Part shown: one piece after another, positions 1-6,092 of the stretch
Layout: every line of letters starts with the position of its first letter
How positions within the stretch are numbered: the stretch's first letter is position 1
Assembly: GCA_045643185.1 (NCBI GenBank)
Contig: JAZUKH010000242.1
Coordinates: 1-8,009, forward strand
Direction of reading: 5' to 3'
Length of the DNA: 8,009 nt
DNA from: RGIG464 sp045643185
GTDB taxonomy: Bacteria > Myxococcota_A > Bradymonadia > UBA4248
Notes under the pieces: generated by a model
Databases searched by the model: none
Told to the model about the DNA's origin: nothing
Seen by the model: only the letters and a program-made list of their open reading frames with translations
Translations under genes and position numbers: made by a program

Positions 1-158
1 TTGCCGAAGACGACGATGTTGTGCCAGTCGGTTTTTTTGTTATCACCAAAACCGGAGTCTGTTGCGAGCGTCATGTTGCAGAACTGTTTGCCTGCACTGG
101 ATGCACGAACTTCGGGATCTTTGCCAAGGCGACCGACGAGAATGACTTTATTGACCAT
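1..158 (-). CDS. ssb: Single-stranded DNA-binding protein SSB, N-terminal part (runs off the window)
   Basis: SSB coats single-stranded DNA during replication, recombination and repair through an OB-fold that forms tetramers. The visible 52 codons read MVNKVILVGRLGKDPEVR at the start, the classic SSB opening. They continue through a short variable loop (residues 19-42, including NMTLATDS) to DWHNIVVFG at 44-52, which matches the conserved strand around the DNA-stacking Trp of bacterial SSBs. The start is the ATG whose complement lies at 156-158. A strong GGAGG (complement at 165-169) sits 6 nt upstream, which fixes the start. The rest of the OB-fold and the acidic C-terminal tip lie beyond position 1 and cannot be judged. 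A separate promoter appears to precede it. Identification is by motif recognition and is secure. Confidence 0.95.
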   Translation of the reverse strand, partial: MVNKVILVGRLGKDPEVRASSAGKQFCNMTLATDSGFGDNKKTDWHNIVVFG

Positions 159-177
159 GATTTACCTCCAAAAGCGT

Positions 178-191
178 GTGGCATGTGCCAC
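178..191. repeat. Perfect 6-bp inverted repeat in the ssb leader
   Basis: GTGGCA-TG-TGCCAC lies within the predicted ssb 5' leader, 8 bp upstream of the GGAGG. It could be an operator half-site pair or a small RNA hairpin that limits ribosome access. Its pairing is perfect but short, so chance is possible. Confidence 0.35.
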
Positions 192-221
192 CTGTGATGA
201 TGTGGGGAACAAAGCAAAAAT

Positions 222-230
222 TGTATAGCA
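222..230 (-). promoter_or_regulatory. Extended -10 promoter of ssb
   Basis: On the minus strand this reads TGCTATACA, an extended -10 (TG-n-TATACA). A -35 is only weakly present: TAGAAC 17 nt upstream has three of six consensus bases, as expected when an extended -10 compensates. Transcription would start near 215, giving a leader of roughly 57 nt before the ssb ATG. Confidence 0.5.
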
Positions 231-260
231 CACATTTTCACATTGTTCTAGCAAAATAGG

Positions 261-298
261 GAACAAATGTTGCGCCCGAAGGCGCAGCCTTTGTTTTT
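261..298 (-). terminator. Hairpin with UUCG tetraloop between the GT-like gene and ssb
   Basis: Read on the minus strand, an A-rich run leads into a stem of about 15 pairs with one mismatch. The inner six pairs are GGCGCA/TGCGCC (plus strand), the loop on the minus strand is C(UUCG)G, and the outer part is AACAAA/TTTGTT. The sequence after it (CCCTATTTTG) is only moderately U-rich, so termination may be partial. On the plus strand the 3' arm runs into five T's, so it could work in both directions. It lies about 65 nt past the stop of the gene at 362-2233 and upstream of the ssb promoter, the expected place for that gene's terminator. Confidence 0.5.
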
Positions 299-361
299 CG
301 CCCTTATATATTGCCAGGCGTTTTGAAAACGTGACGCTTTTTTTGAAAAAAAGTTTGGAGG

Positions 362-2233
362 TTAGAGCCCGAGTTTTGCTCGTAGATTTTTGAGACGTTG
401 CTGCTGTTGCATGCTCTTAAATTCTTTCTCGAGGGGATCGTCTTCTTTAGAGTAAAAATCGTCGTCGATAAAGGGTGCCGCTGAAGGCATGGGGGCAGAG
501 GCAGGGGCTTTGGCTTGGCGAGCACTCTGTTTGAGCAGATCTTTTTGTTGTTTGATCTGGTCTTTTTGGTTGAAGAGCTGCATTTCGGTCTCTTGTGCGG
601 ATTTGAGACGGATCATCGCCTCGTTGATGAGCATGTTGTTGTTGTTTTGTCGGGCGAGGTCGAGTCGTTCTTCCCATTTTGAGACATCGGCGCCGGCGGC
701 GTCGAGCGCGCGGTCGAGGTCTTTTTCAATGAGCAGCAGCTGGGTGTATTCACTATGAATGTCTTTGTAGGCGCGGCTATTCGGGGCGAGCGTCGGCGTA
801 AGGGCAGGCTGAACGGGCGTCTGGACGGCAACGGGAGCGGGCGCGACGGGCTGAGTCGGTGCGAGCATACCCGTTGCAGGAACGATGGCTTGCGAGGGGG
901 CTGCGACCGCTGGCTGAGGCTGACCGACAGCTTCAAAAGGAGACGCGGCTTTGGTATCTGAGGGAGTCAAAAAATTGTTGGAGAATGCACCGTTCGTTTG
1001 GGTGGTGCCGATCGTTTCGAAGCCGGCAGCATTGGCTTTAAATTCCGGTGTTTTTTTGCAGAGCTCGGCTTTGGCATTTAACGCGGCTTCGATGGCATCC
1101 GCACAGGCTTTGATGTCAGCGTGGGTCGACAGCTCTTTGGCGCGGATCGTGATGTCTTTGAGGGCTTCAGGCTGGGTGATATAGGTGGCAATGACGGAAG
1201 CAAGCTCGTAAGTATGCTGAATGCCGATCGCGACGGATTCGTGGATGAGGAATTGAGCCAGGGCAGAAAGGTTGGATTCGCAGAAGAGTGCCGTTGGGAT
1301 GCCGAGTGCTTCAACGTTGGCGAGCAAAGCATCATTTTGCGCGCATATCACGAGATCGGCGATGGCCAGGTAGTCGGAGATCGGGCTCACGGTACCGAAC
1401 ATTTTGGCATTCACGTTAAAGCGCGCAGCGAGTGAACGCAGCACGTCGGCATTGTAGGCGTTGTTGCCGTAATAGAAAAAGGCTTGGTATGGCGCGCGAA
1501 TGAGTGAGAGCTGCAGCATGATGGTCTGCAGTTCGGGCTGCGGGATGTTCTCGGCCAGGATCATGACGATGGGACCGGCTTCTCGTGAAAGGCCGAAGCG
1601 CGTGCGAAGGTTGTCGCTCGTGTCGGACGCTTTGTCGAGGCTGACCCAGCCACCTTCGAAGATGCGTTCGGGCGCCCAGTGGACGGATTCGAGGTAGTTG
1701 CGGAAAGCTTTGTGGGACGTCACGATGGCGTCGAATTGGGCAGGATTCCAGGTCTTGGAAAGCTCGGTGTGGGGAATTAGTGCGATCTTGAAGTTGGCGT
1801 TTGAACCTCGTTTGAGGCAGTCAAAACTCGTGACGATCGTGGCTTTGTTATCGGCGGCTTTGGCTGCCTGGGAGGCAGCAGGGCCGATGTCGTCGAATTT
1901 TGGCGCAGCCGGTTCGGTGGGCTTGGCGGCTTCTTTGGGCTTGGCAGCCTCTTTGGGGGCGGCGGACTTGTTCAAAAGCGGGTCGATCTTTTCAAGCACG
2001 GCTTTGGTCGCCGTTTCAGCGATGGATCTGGCGTTTTGAGCAATGTCCTGGGCGAAGTCTTTTGCAGACTGGGTCAAAATGTTTTGAAGCGTCGAGTCTG
2101 ACCATTTGGAAAGCGTGACCTCGTGTCCGCGGTGGGCAAGTTCGTCGGAGAGCGCCTTCATTTCGGCGTCGGATGCATCCTTGGGGTCGTAAATGAGGTC
2201 GAGCGTGAAAGCAGTTTTTTGGTTATCTGACAT
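362..2233 (-). CDS. Unrecognised protein with a GT-B glycosyltransferase-like core, Ala/Pro linkers and a C-terminal coiled coil
   Basis: This is a 623-residue soluble protein with no signal peptide or membrane segment. An upstream ATG in frame would add nine residues, but those codons contain the GGAGG (complement at 2241-2245) that lies 7 nt before the chosen ATG (2231-2233). Residues 8-45 (LDLIYDP, then LAHRGHEVTL) resemble the first strand and helix of a GT-B N-domain. Residues 50-130 form an amphipathic Ala/Lys-rich insertion with a KEAAKP repeat. Residues 148-215 look like the rest of the N-domain. Residues 220-388 resemble a GT-B C-domain: the stretch DYLAIADLVIC (287-297) followed by EALGIP (308-313) matches the MurG/GT28-type nucleotide-sugar pocket, with Glu308 at the usual acidic position. 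A Pro/Ala linker follows (435-485), then a highly charged helical, probably coiled-coil segment (488-575) and an acidic/basic tail. The fold is inferred by eye; enzyme activity is uncertain. It is monocistronic, with its own promoter. Confidence 0.6.
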   Translation of the reverse strand: MSDNQKTAFTLDLIYDPKDASDAEMKALSDELAHRGHEVTLSKWSDSTLQNILTQSAKDFAQDIAQNARSIAETATKAVLEKIDPLLNKSAAPKEAAKPKEAAKPTEPAAPKFDDIGPAASQAAKAADNKATIVTSFDCLKRGSNANFKIALIPHTELSKTWNPAQFDAIVTSHKAFRNYLESVHWAPERIFEGGWVSLDKASDTSDNLRTRFGLSREAGPIVMILAENIPQPELQTIMLQLSLIRAPYQAFFYYGNNAYNADVLRSLAARFNVNAKMFGTVSPISDYLAIADLVICAQNDALLANVEALGIPTALFCESNLSALAQFLIHESVAIGIQHTYELASVIATYITQPEALKDITIRAKELSTHADIKACADAIEAALNAKAELCKKTPEFKANAAGFETIGTTQTNGAFSNNFLTPSDTKAASPFEAVGQPQPAVAAPSQAIVPATGMLAPTQPVAPAPVAVQTPVQPALTPTLAPNSRAYKDIHSEYTQLLLIEKDLDRALDAAGADVSKWEERLDLARQNNNNMLINEAMIRLKSAQETEMQLFNQKDQIKQQKDLLKQSARQAKAPASAPMPSAAPFIDDDFYSKEDDPLEKEFKSMQQQQRLKNLRAKLGL

Positions 2234-2321
2234 AATGAAACCTCCGAATGGGTCAAACAAAGTGTATCGACGTTTCGCAACGTATCAATGAAGTGCCTGC
2301 GGCACCGAAAAGCGAGTCAAA

Positions 2322-2351
2322 ATTATAACGCGAGGGCAAAACAAGGTGCAA
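2322..2351 (-). promoter_or_regulatory. Sigma70-type promoter of the GT-like gene
   Basis: On the minus strand a perfect -10 TATAAT (complement 2322-2327) is preceded by TTGCAC (complement 2346-2351) with an 18-bp spacer. The start point would be near 2315, leaving a leader of about 80 nt. The -10 is the best in the window; the -35 keeps only the TTG. Confidence 0.55.
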
Positions 2352-2450
2352 GTCGAAAGCGCGCGTACTATGGACCTCCGGTTACTGCTTAGCCAAGGAT
2401 CACAATTTGTTTTACTGAGTTCAGTTGCACTTGAACATTATTGTTTTGGA

Positions 2451-2599
2451 GCAGGCTAGAGCCTGCGGCGCGCAGCAGGCGTATCGACACCAGGCGTCGA
2501 TAGCCGGAGCCAACTGAATTGAGCGGCGGCGTATTGGCGGAGCCAATAGCCGAAGCGGCGCAGGCGTATCGACGCCAGGCTTCGATAGCCGGAGCCAAC
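2451..2599. repeat. REP-like array: three related hairpin units plus a flanking palindrome
   Basis: Units at 2475-2514 and 2560-2599 are 40-bp direct copies that differ at two bases, with an 85-bp period. A diverged third unit lies between them (about 2525-2556). All three share GGCGTAT on the left and ATAGCCGRAGC on the right, bracketing an inverted repeat: TATCGAC/GTCGATA in the first, TATTGGC/GCCAATA in the middle and TATCGA/TCGATA in the last. The array is preceded by a 7-bp-arm palindrome GCAGGCT-AG-AGCCTGC (2451-2466). The pattern fits a REP/MITE-type intergenic repeat. No transposase is present nearby. Confidence 0.7.
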
Positions 2600-2688
2600 A
2601 GATCAAAATCAGTGTATGATGTTGCGTCGTTGCCTTTGGGCATGGTTTGAAACGGATTTTTGCGCGTGAACGCGATCGGGAGGCTAAA

Positions 2689-4047
2689 ATGTCAGAGAAG
2701 ACAGCAAAGTGGACGATTTTGAAGGGTGGCAAGGTGGTGACGAGTGCCGGACTCGTTGAGACGGATGTGGCGATGTCGAACGGCGTGATCGTCGGCCTGG
2801 GGGACATGGGCGAACGGGGCGTGTGTGACGGTGACGAGGTCGTGGATTGTACGGGACGCATTTTGATGCCGGGTGTCATTGACGCGCATTGCCACATCAA
2901 GCTCGATACGGGCATTTTTCAGACGCCCGACGACTGGCATGTGGGGTCGCGTGAGGCGGCGTATGGCGGCGTGACGAGCGTCATCGATTTTGTGGGCCCG
3001 ATGCCGGGTGAATCGCTCAAACACGCTCTGGATAACCGATTGAAGGAAGCGGAACCGAGTGCGATCGACTATACGTTTCACATGACGGCGTTGGATGCGA
3101 AACCTGAGACGCTGGCTGAGATCGAACAATGCCGGGCGTGGGGGCTGACGTCGTTGAAGCTTTATACGACGTATCGTCCGAACTATTATTTAGATGATGC
3201 GTCGATCTTGGAGATCTTGAAAGTGGCCAGCCGTTGCGGTCTGGTGACGCTGATCCATTGTGAGAACGACGCGATCGTGACGGAAGAAGGCCGTCGTCAT
3301 GAGCAGGAACCGGTCTGGTCGTCGTATCCGGAGCGCCGACCGGCTTTGGCTGAGGAAGAAGCGGCGGCGCGCATGGTAGCGTTGGCGCGCTATGCGAATG
3401 CCACGTTGGTCGTGGCGCACAATTCGTCGGCGAAAACGGCGCGTCTCGTGGCCGAAGCGCGTCACGCCGGTCAGGCTGTCTACAATGAGACGTGTCCGCA
3501 CTATCTGTTTTTGAATGCGGACTGCAACCACAAGAGTGCCGAGGCGTGGCGATACATTTTGCAGCCGCCGCTGCGTGATGCTTCGCAGAATGCATTGTTG
3601 CAGCAGGCTGTGCTGGCGGGCGATGTGTCGTTTATGATCACGGACCATTGCGCTTATACGCGTGATCAGAAGGTCAACGGCATGGCCGGCGGCACGCCGG
3701 GAGGGCTGCCTGGCCTCGAAACGTTGCTGCCATTGACGATGGCGGTGCCGGGCATGACCTGGTCGAAGGCGGCGGGGCTTTTGTGTGAGAACCCGGCCAA
3801 AGTTTACGGCCTGTGGGGACGAAAAGGTGCCATTGCACCGGGCTTTGATGCGGATATCGTGATCCTGCGTGACGAAACGTTCACCATCGACGAAGCGAAG
3901 TTACACGGTTTTGCGGGCTTTTCGCCGTTCCACGGCCATACCGGTCGCGGCGTCGTGGAAAGCGTGTACAGACGCGGGGAAGCCATCGTCAAGGCTGGTC
4001 AGTTTGACGAGACGGCGACTGGGCGCGGGGCTTTCATTAAGTTGTAG
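2689..4047 (+). CDS. Dihydropyrimidinase/D-hydantoinase-family cyclic amidohydrolase
   Basis: This 452-residue cytosolic binuclear-metal amidohydrolase would open a cyclic amide ring (dihydropyrimidine, hydantoin or a related substrate). The metal site is complete: His67-x-His69 in DAHCH, Lys157 in TSLKLY (the carboxylated bridging Lys), His190 in LIHCEN, His244 in VVAHNSS and Asp319 in ITDHC. Tyr162 sits five residues after the Lys, as in dihydropyrimidinases, and the Lys-to-His spacing of 33 also fits. Other family marks are ETCPHYL (267-273), PPLRD (293-297) and the closing NPAKVYGL...RKGAI...GFDADIVI (368-391). The ATG at 2689 has GGGAGG 5 nt upstream; an in-frame TTG 42 nt earlier has no such site. 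It stands alone, with no uptake or carbamoylase partner in view, so the exact substrate (hydantoin, dihydrouracil or allantoin) cannot be assigned. It looks richer in G+C than the protease gene beside it. Confidence 0.9.
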   Translation: MSEKTAKWTILKGGKVVTSAGLVETDVAMSNGVIVGLGDMGERGVCDGDEVVDCTGRILMPGVIDAHCHIKLDTGIFQTPDDWHVGSREAAYGGVTSVIDFVGPMPGESLKHALDNRLKEAEPSAIDYTFHMTALDAKPETLAEIEQCRAWGLTSLKLYTTYRPNYYLDDASILEILKVASRCGLVTLIHCENDAIVTEEGRRHEQEPVWSSYPERRPALAEEEAAARMVALARYANATLVVAHNSSAKTARLVAEARHAGQAVYNETCPHYLFLNADCNHKSAEAWRYILQPPLRDASQNALLQQAVLAGDVSFMITDHCAYTRDQKVNGMAGGTPGGLPGLETLLPLTMAVPGMTWSKAAGLLCENPAKVYGLWGRKGAIAPGFDADIVILRDETFTIDEAKLHGFAGFSPFHGHTGRGVVESVYRRGEAIVKAGQFDETATGRGAFIKL

Positions 4048-4073
4048 CCTGCTTGTCGCGACGTAGCGCGCTC

Positions 4074-4101
4074 GTAGAGACGTAGCAGGCTACGTCTCTA
4101 C
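4074..4101. terminator. Perfect 28-bp palindrome between convergent genes, probable bidirectional terminator
   Basis: Two 13-base arms (GTAGAGACGTAGC and its complement) are separated by AG. It lies 26 bp after the amidohydrolase stop and 11 bp before the protease stop, so it can form the same hairpin in both transcripts. No T-run follows on either side, so it may act as a transcript-end stabiliser rather than a textbook intrinsic terminator. An alternative 9-bp stem pairs 4044-4052, at the stop codon, with 4085-4093. Confidence 0.55.
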
Positions 4102-4112
4102 ACGTTGTGGAT

Positions 4113-5879
4113 TTAGCGTTTACGTCGGCGCGGGATGATGAGCGCGAGCAAAGCGAGCGCGGTGAGGAACCAGGTTGGGCGCGACGTGGCAGGGGCGAGC
4201 AATGTCGCTGAGCAGTCGTCCTTCTCGGTGTCTTCGTCGCAGCTGTTGTTCAGTTTACAGAGTTCGGTGACCTGACAAGCGTCGTGGTCGGCACATTTGG
4301 GATCATCGCAGTCGATCAGGCCATCGTGGTTGTCATCGACCTGGTTGGTGCAGTCTTCTTTGAGGCAGACGGGCATCTTTTTGCACTGTGGATCGGCGCA
4401 GTCGATCAGCCCGTCCAGGTTGTCGTCGACGTGGTTGTCACAGATCTCCTTGGCGCAGTAGGGTGATTCACTGCACTGTGGATCGGCACAGTCAAAGAGT
4501 CCGTTCAAATTGTCATCGCTGCCATTGTGGCAATCTTCGGGCTGACAATAGATCACGTCTTCGCACTGCGGATCGTCGCAGTCGATTTTTCCGTCTTCGT
4601 TGTCATCGATGTCGTTATTGCAAATTTCCGGTTCACAGATCTTCTGTCCTTGGCAGGCCGGGTCGTCGCAATCCATCAGCCCGTTGTCGTTGTCATCTTC
4701 GTGGTTATCGCAGATCTCGGGCTGACAGATTCGCACCGTTGCACACTGCGGATCGTCGCAGTCGATCCGCCCGTCGCTGTTGTCGTCTTTTTGGTTGCTG
4801 CAGTCTTCGGGGATGCATTCGGGCAGGACGAAGCAGTAGGGGTCGAGGCAGTCGATGCGTCCATCGTGGTTGTCATCGACTTGGTTCGTACAATCTTCGG
4901 GCTCATCGGCGGCCAGGTTGGGCACGTTTGGCGCGATAAAATTGACATAGTAATCGGGGACTAGGGTGGCGGCATCCGTCCCGTTGCAATCGCCGAAGCC
5001 AAAACTTGTGACGCCAATAACGTATTCGATGCCATTTCTCGTATAGAACGTGGGACCGCCGGAATCACCCTGACAGGTTGCCGAGGGGGAACCTGTGAAG
5101 TAGATGAAGCCATCCGTTGTGGTGCCATAGAGGTAGTTGCCGCAATACTGGCTTTTTGTGCCTGTTCTCGGGCAATAGGCAAACGGCGTTGGTGTGGTTT
5201 CGTATTTGACGCCTGATGAGTAATCATCATTTGCTTTAGTTTTTCCAAAGCCAACGGTCGTCATCTTTAAAGACGAGCTCTGGTGATAAGCGTCAAACGC
5301 TTGGTCGATCTCTTCTGAGGTCAACGTGATGCCGGTGACTGGAGGCATGGGGGGCGTTGGTTGAGCCACACTGAGCGGAACAGACTCGGTCAGTTCGATG
5401 AGGGCAATATCGTTTTGGATGTTAGTGGGTGAGCACGTAAACTTGGGGTGATAGATCGTCCGTTTGATATCAAAGGAGTTCTGGCTATTGACACTGTACA
5501 CGTCATTGGTGATGGCGACACGAACCAGGCCCATTTCGTAGGCAACTTCGACGTATTGATCCGGATCGGAGTCTTCTTCGCAATGTTGAACGCAATGGCC
5601 TGCGGTGAGAACCCAGTTTGGGGTTATGAGGGTGCCAGTACAAAATGCAGATTTTTGTAGACCCCCGTAAATTGAGTAGTCAAGAAAGAGCAAGACGGTG
5701 GATGAGTGGGTCTCATCTGTGACGCGTTTGCCATTGATGATCGACATTGTATTCCGGCGCAGGTCGAGCGCATCCATTAACGCGCAGTTTTCGCCCTCAC
5801 AACGCGGAGCCATCGTGCTGTTGTCACATGCGTTGAGACTAAGGGCCGCCAGTAGAGCGACTAAAGTTAGTTTTTTCAT
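4113..5879 (-). CDS. Secreted lipoprotein trypsin-fold serine protease with seven Cys/Asp repeats and a MYXO-CTERM-like tail
   Basis: This is a 588-residue predicted cell-envelope protease. Residues 1-18 form a type II signal peptide with lipobox LNAC (Cys18), followed by a short propeptide. The mature S1 domain probably starts at IING (47-50), like the IVGG of trypsins. The catalytic triad is His95 (TAGHC), Asp157 (NDIAL) and Ser273 (GDSGG). Cysteines pair as in trypsin: 80-96, 236-246 and 269-298. The S1-pocket floor position six residues before the Ser is Ala267 rather than Asp, so Arg/Lys preference is not expected. Residues 326-535 hold seven exact 30-residue repeats. The tail has Cys556, a hydrophobic helix (about 570-583) and PRRRKR at the end. 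AGGGA lies 6 nt before the ATG. The leader is unusually structured. It is convergent with the amidohydrolase and downstream of holA in the same direction, but with its own predicted promoter. The substrate is unknown. Confidence 0.9.
   Translation of the reverse strand: MKKLTLVALLAALSLNACDNSTMAPRCEGENCALMDALDLRRNTMSIINGKRVTDETHSSTVLLFLDYSIYGGLQKSAFCTGTLITPNWVLTAGHCVQHCEEDSDPDQYVEVAYEMGLVRVAITNDVYSVNSQNSFDIKRTIYHPKFTCSPTNIQNDIALIELTESVPLSVAQPTPPMPPVTGITLTSEEIDQAFDAYHQSSSLKMTTVGFGKTKANDDYSSGVKYETTPTPFAYCPRTGTKSQYCGNYLYGTTTDGFIYFTGSPSATCQGDSGGPTFYTRNGIEYVIGVTSFGFGDCNGTDAATLVPDYYVNFIAPNVPNLAADEPEDCTNQVDDNHDGRIDCLDPYCFVLPECIPEDCSNQKDDNSDGRIDCDDPQCATVRICQPEICDNHEDDNDNGLMDCDDPACQGQKICEPEICNNDIDDNEDGKIDCDDPQCEDVIYCQPEDCHNGSDDNLNGLFDCADPQCSESPYCAKEICDNHVDDNLDGLIDCADPQCKKMPVCLKEDCTNQVDDNHDGLIDCDDPKCADHDACQVTELCKLNNSCDEDTEKDDCSATLLAPATSRPTWFLTALALLALIIPRRRKR
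4275..4904 (-). repeat. Seven tandem 90-bp (30-codon) repeats inside the protease gene
   Basis: The first cysteines fall at residues 330, 360, 390, 420, 450, 480 and 510, an exact 30-residue period. Each unit reads roughly C-x-N-x-x-DDN-x-(D/N)-G-x-x-DC-x-DP-x-C-x5-C, with four cysteines and an EF-hand-like cluster of Asp/Asn. This suggests Ca2+-stabilised, disulfide-locked modules similar in style to thrombospondin type 3 repeats. Such Cys/Asp modules are common in secreted proteins of Myxococcota and relatives. They probably act as a rigid stalk that holds the protease domain away from the C-terminal anchor. Confidence 0.85.
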
Positions 5880-5886
5880 GAATATT

Positions 5887-5934
5887 CCCTATATGATTAG
5901 GTAGAAATAACCCTATGTGGCTAGGTAGAAATAA
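5887..5934 (-). repeat. Two tandem 24-bp repeats carrying a duplicated ribosome-binding site
   Basis: Copies at 5887-5910 and 5911-5934 match at 21 of 24 positions and are immediately adjacent. On the minus strand each reads TTATTTCTACCTA, then six variable bases, then TAGGG. The copy next to the gene supplies the AGGGA ribosome site for the protease ATG; the other copy repeats ATAGGG 24 nt upstream without a start codon after it. It may be a translational standby or regulator-binding site, or simply a recent duplication. Confidence 0.7.
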
Positions 5935-5937
5935 TGA

Positions 5938-5973
5938 GTTTTTTGAGTGTCAGTGGGTGACTGCTCAAAAAAC
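5938..5973 (-). promoter_or_regulatory. Leader hairpin upstream of the protease gene
   Basis: Ten-base arms GTTTTTTGAG (5938-5947) and CTCAAAAAAC (5964-5973) are perfectly complementary. An inner CAGT/ACTG stem closes around a 5-base loop, with a 3-base bulge. Relative to the predicted promoter it would form at the very 5' end of the transcript, where hairpins often protect mRNA. Without a following T-run it is not a convincing terminator. Confidence 0.5.
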
Positions 5974-5980
5974 GCGTAGG

Positions 5981-6009
5981 CACATACCTTTATTAAAAAA
6001 GGATTTCAA
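5981..6009 (-). promoter_or_regulatory. Possible promoter of the protease gene
   Basis: On the minus strand TTGAAA (complement 6004-6009; five of six -35 consensus bases) is followed after 17 bp by TATGTG (complement 5981-5986; only the first three -10 bases fit). The start would be near 5974, giving a leader of about 95 nt that comprises the hairpin and the 24-bp repeats. The -10 is weak. Confidence 0.4.
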
Positions 6010-6092
6010 GTGGGAACTCAGTTCGTTTGTTGGGTGAAAAATGTTGAAAAGGTTGAATTTCCTACAAAAAACGACAAATTTTTTGAGCAAAA

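Larger units (their letters stand above)
2234..2688. other. 455-bp divergent intergenic region
   Basis: It separates the starts of the GT-like gene (minus) and the amidohydrolase (plus). It holds the minus-strand promoter at 2322-2351, a small hairpin in that leader (ACGTT-TCGC-AACGT around 2271-2284) and the REP-like array at 2451-2599. A possible plus-strand -10 (TATGAT, 2615-2620) follows just after the array but lacks a convincing -35. Reading frames that cross this stretch have no recognisable protein features and are taken as non-coding. Confidence 0.6.

Noticed and set aside
1..228. Plus-strand reading frame across the ssb start
   Set aside because: It is antisense to a clear SSB protein with its own ribosome site, and its translation has no recognisable features.
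2224..2260. Upstream ATG for the GT-like protein (nine extra residues)
   Set aside because: Those codons overlap the GGAGG that serves the downstream ATG, and no ribosome site precedes the earlier ATG.
2475..2599. CRISPR array
   Set aside because: There are only two near-identical 40-bp copies, and the material between them is itself a related hairpin unit rather than a unique spacer. No cas genes are present.
2647..2688. TTG start giving a 14-residue N-terminal extension of the amidohydrolase
   Set aside because: No ribosome site precedes the TTG, whereas GGGAGG lies 5 nt before the ATG at 2689; the extension is Arg/Lys-rich and not family-like.
2421..2915. Minus-strand frame of 164 codons through the REP-like array
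   Set aside because: It overlaps the amidohydrolase start and the hairpin repeats and is Ser/Pro/Arg-rich without motifs, so it is an artefact.
4388..4964. Two long plus-strand reading frames (up to 183 codons) opposite the protease
   Set aside because: They come from the 90-bp repeats lacking stops on the opposite strand; the translations are Arg/His- or Val/Ile-rich and low in complexity, with no start signal.
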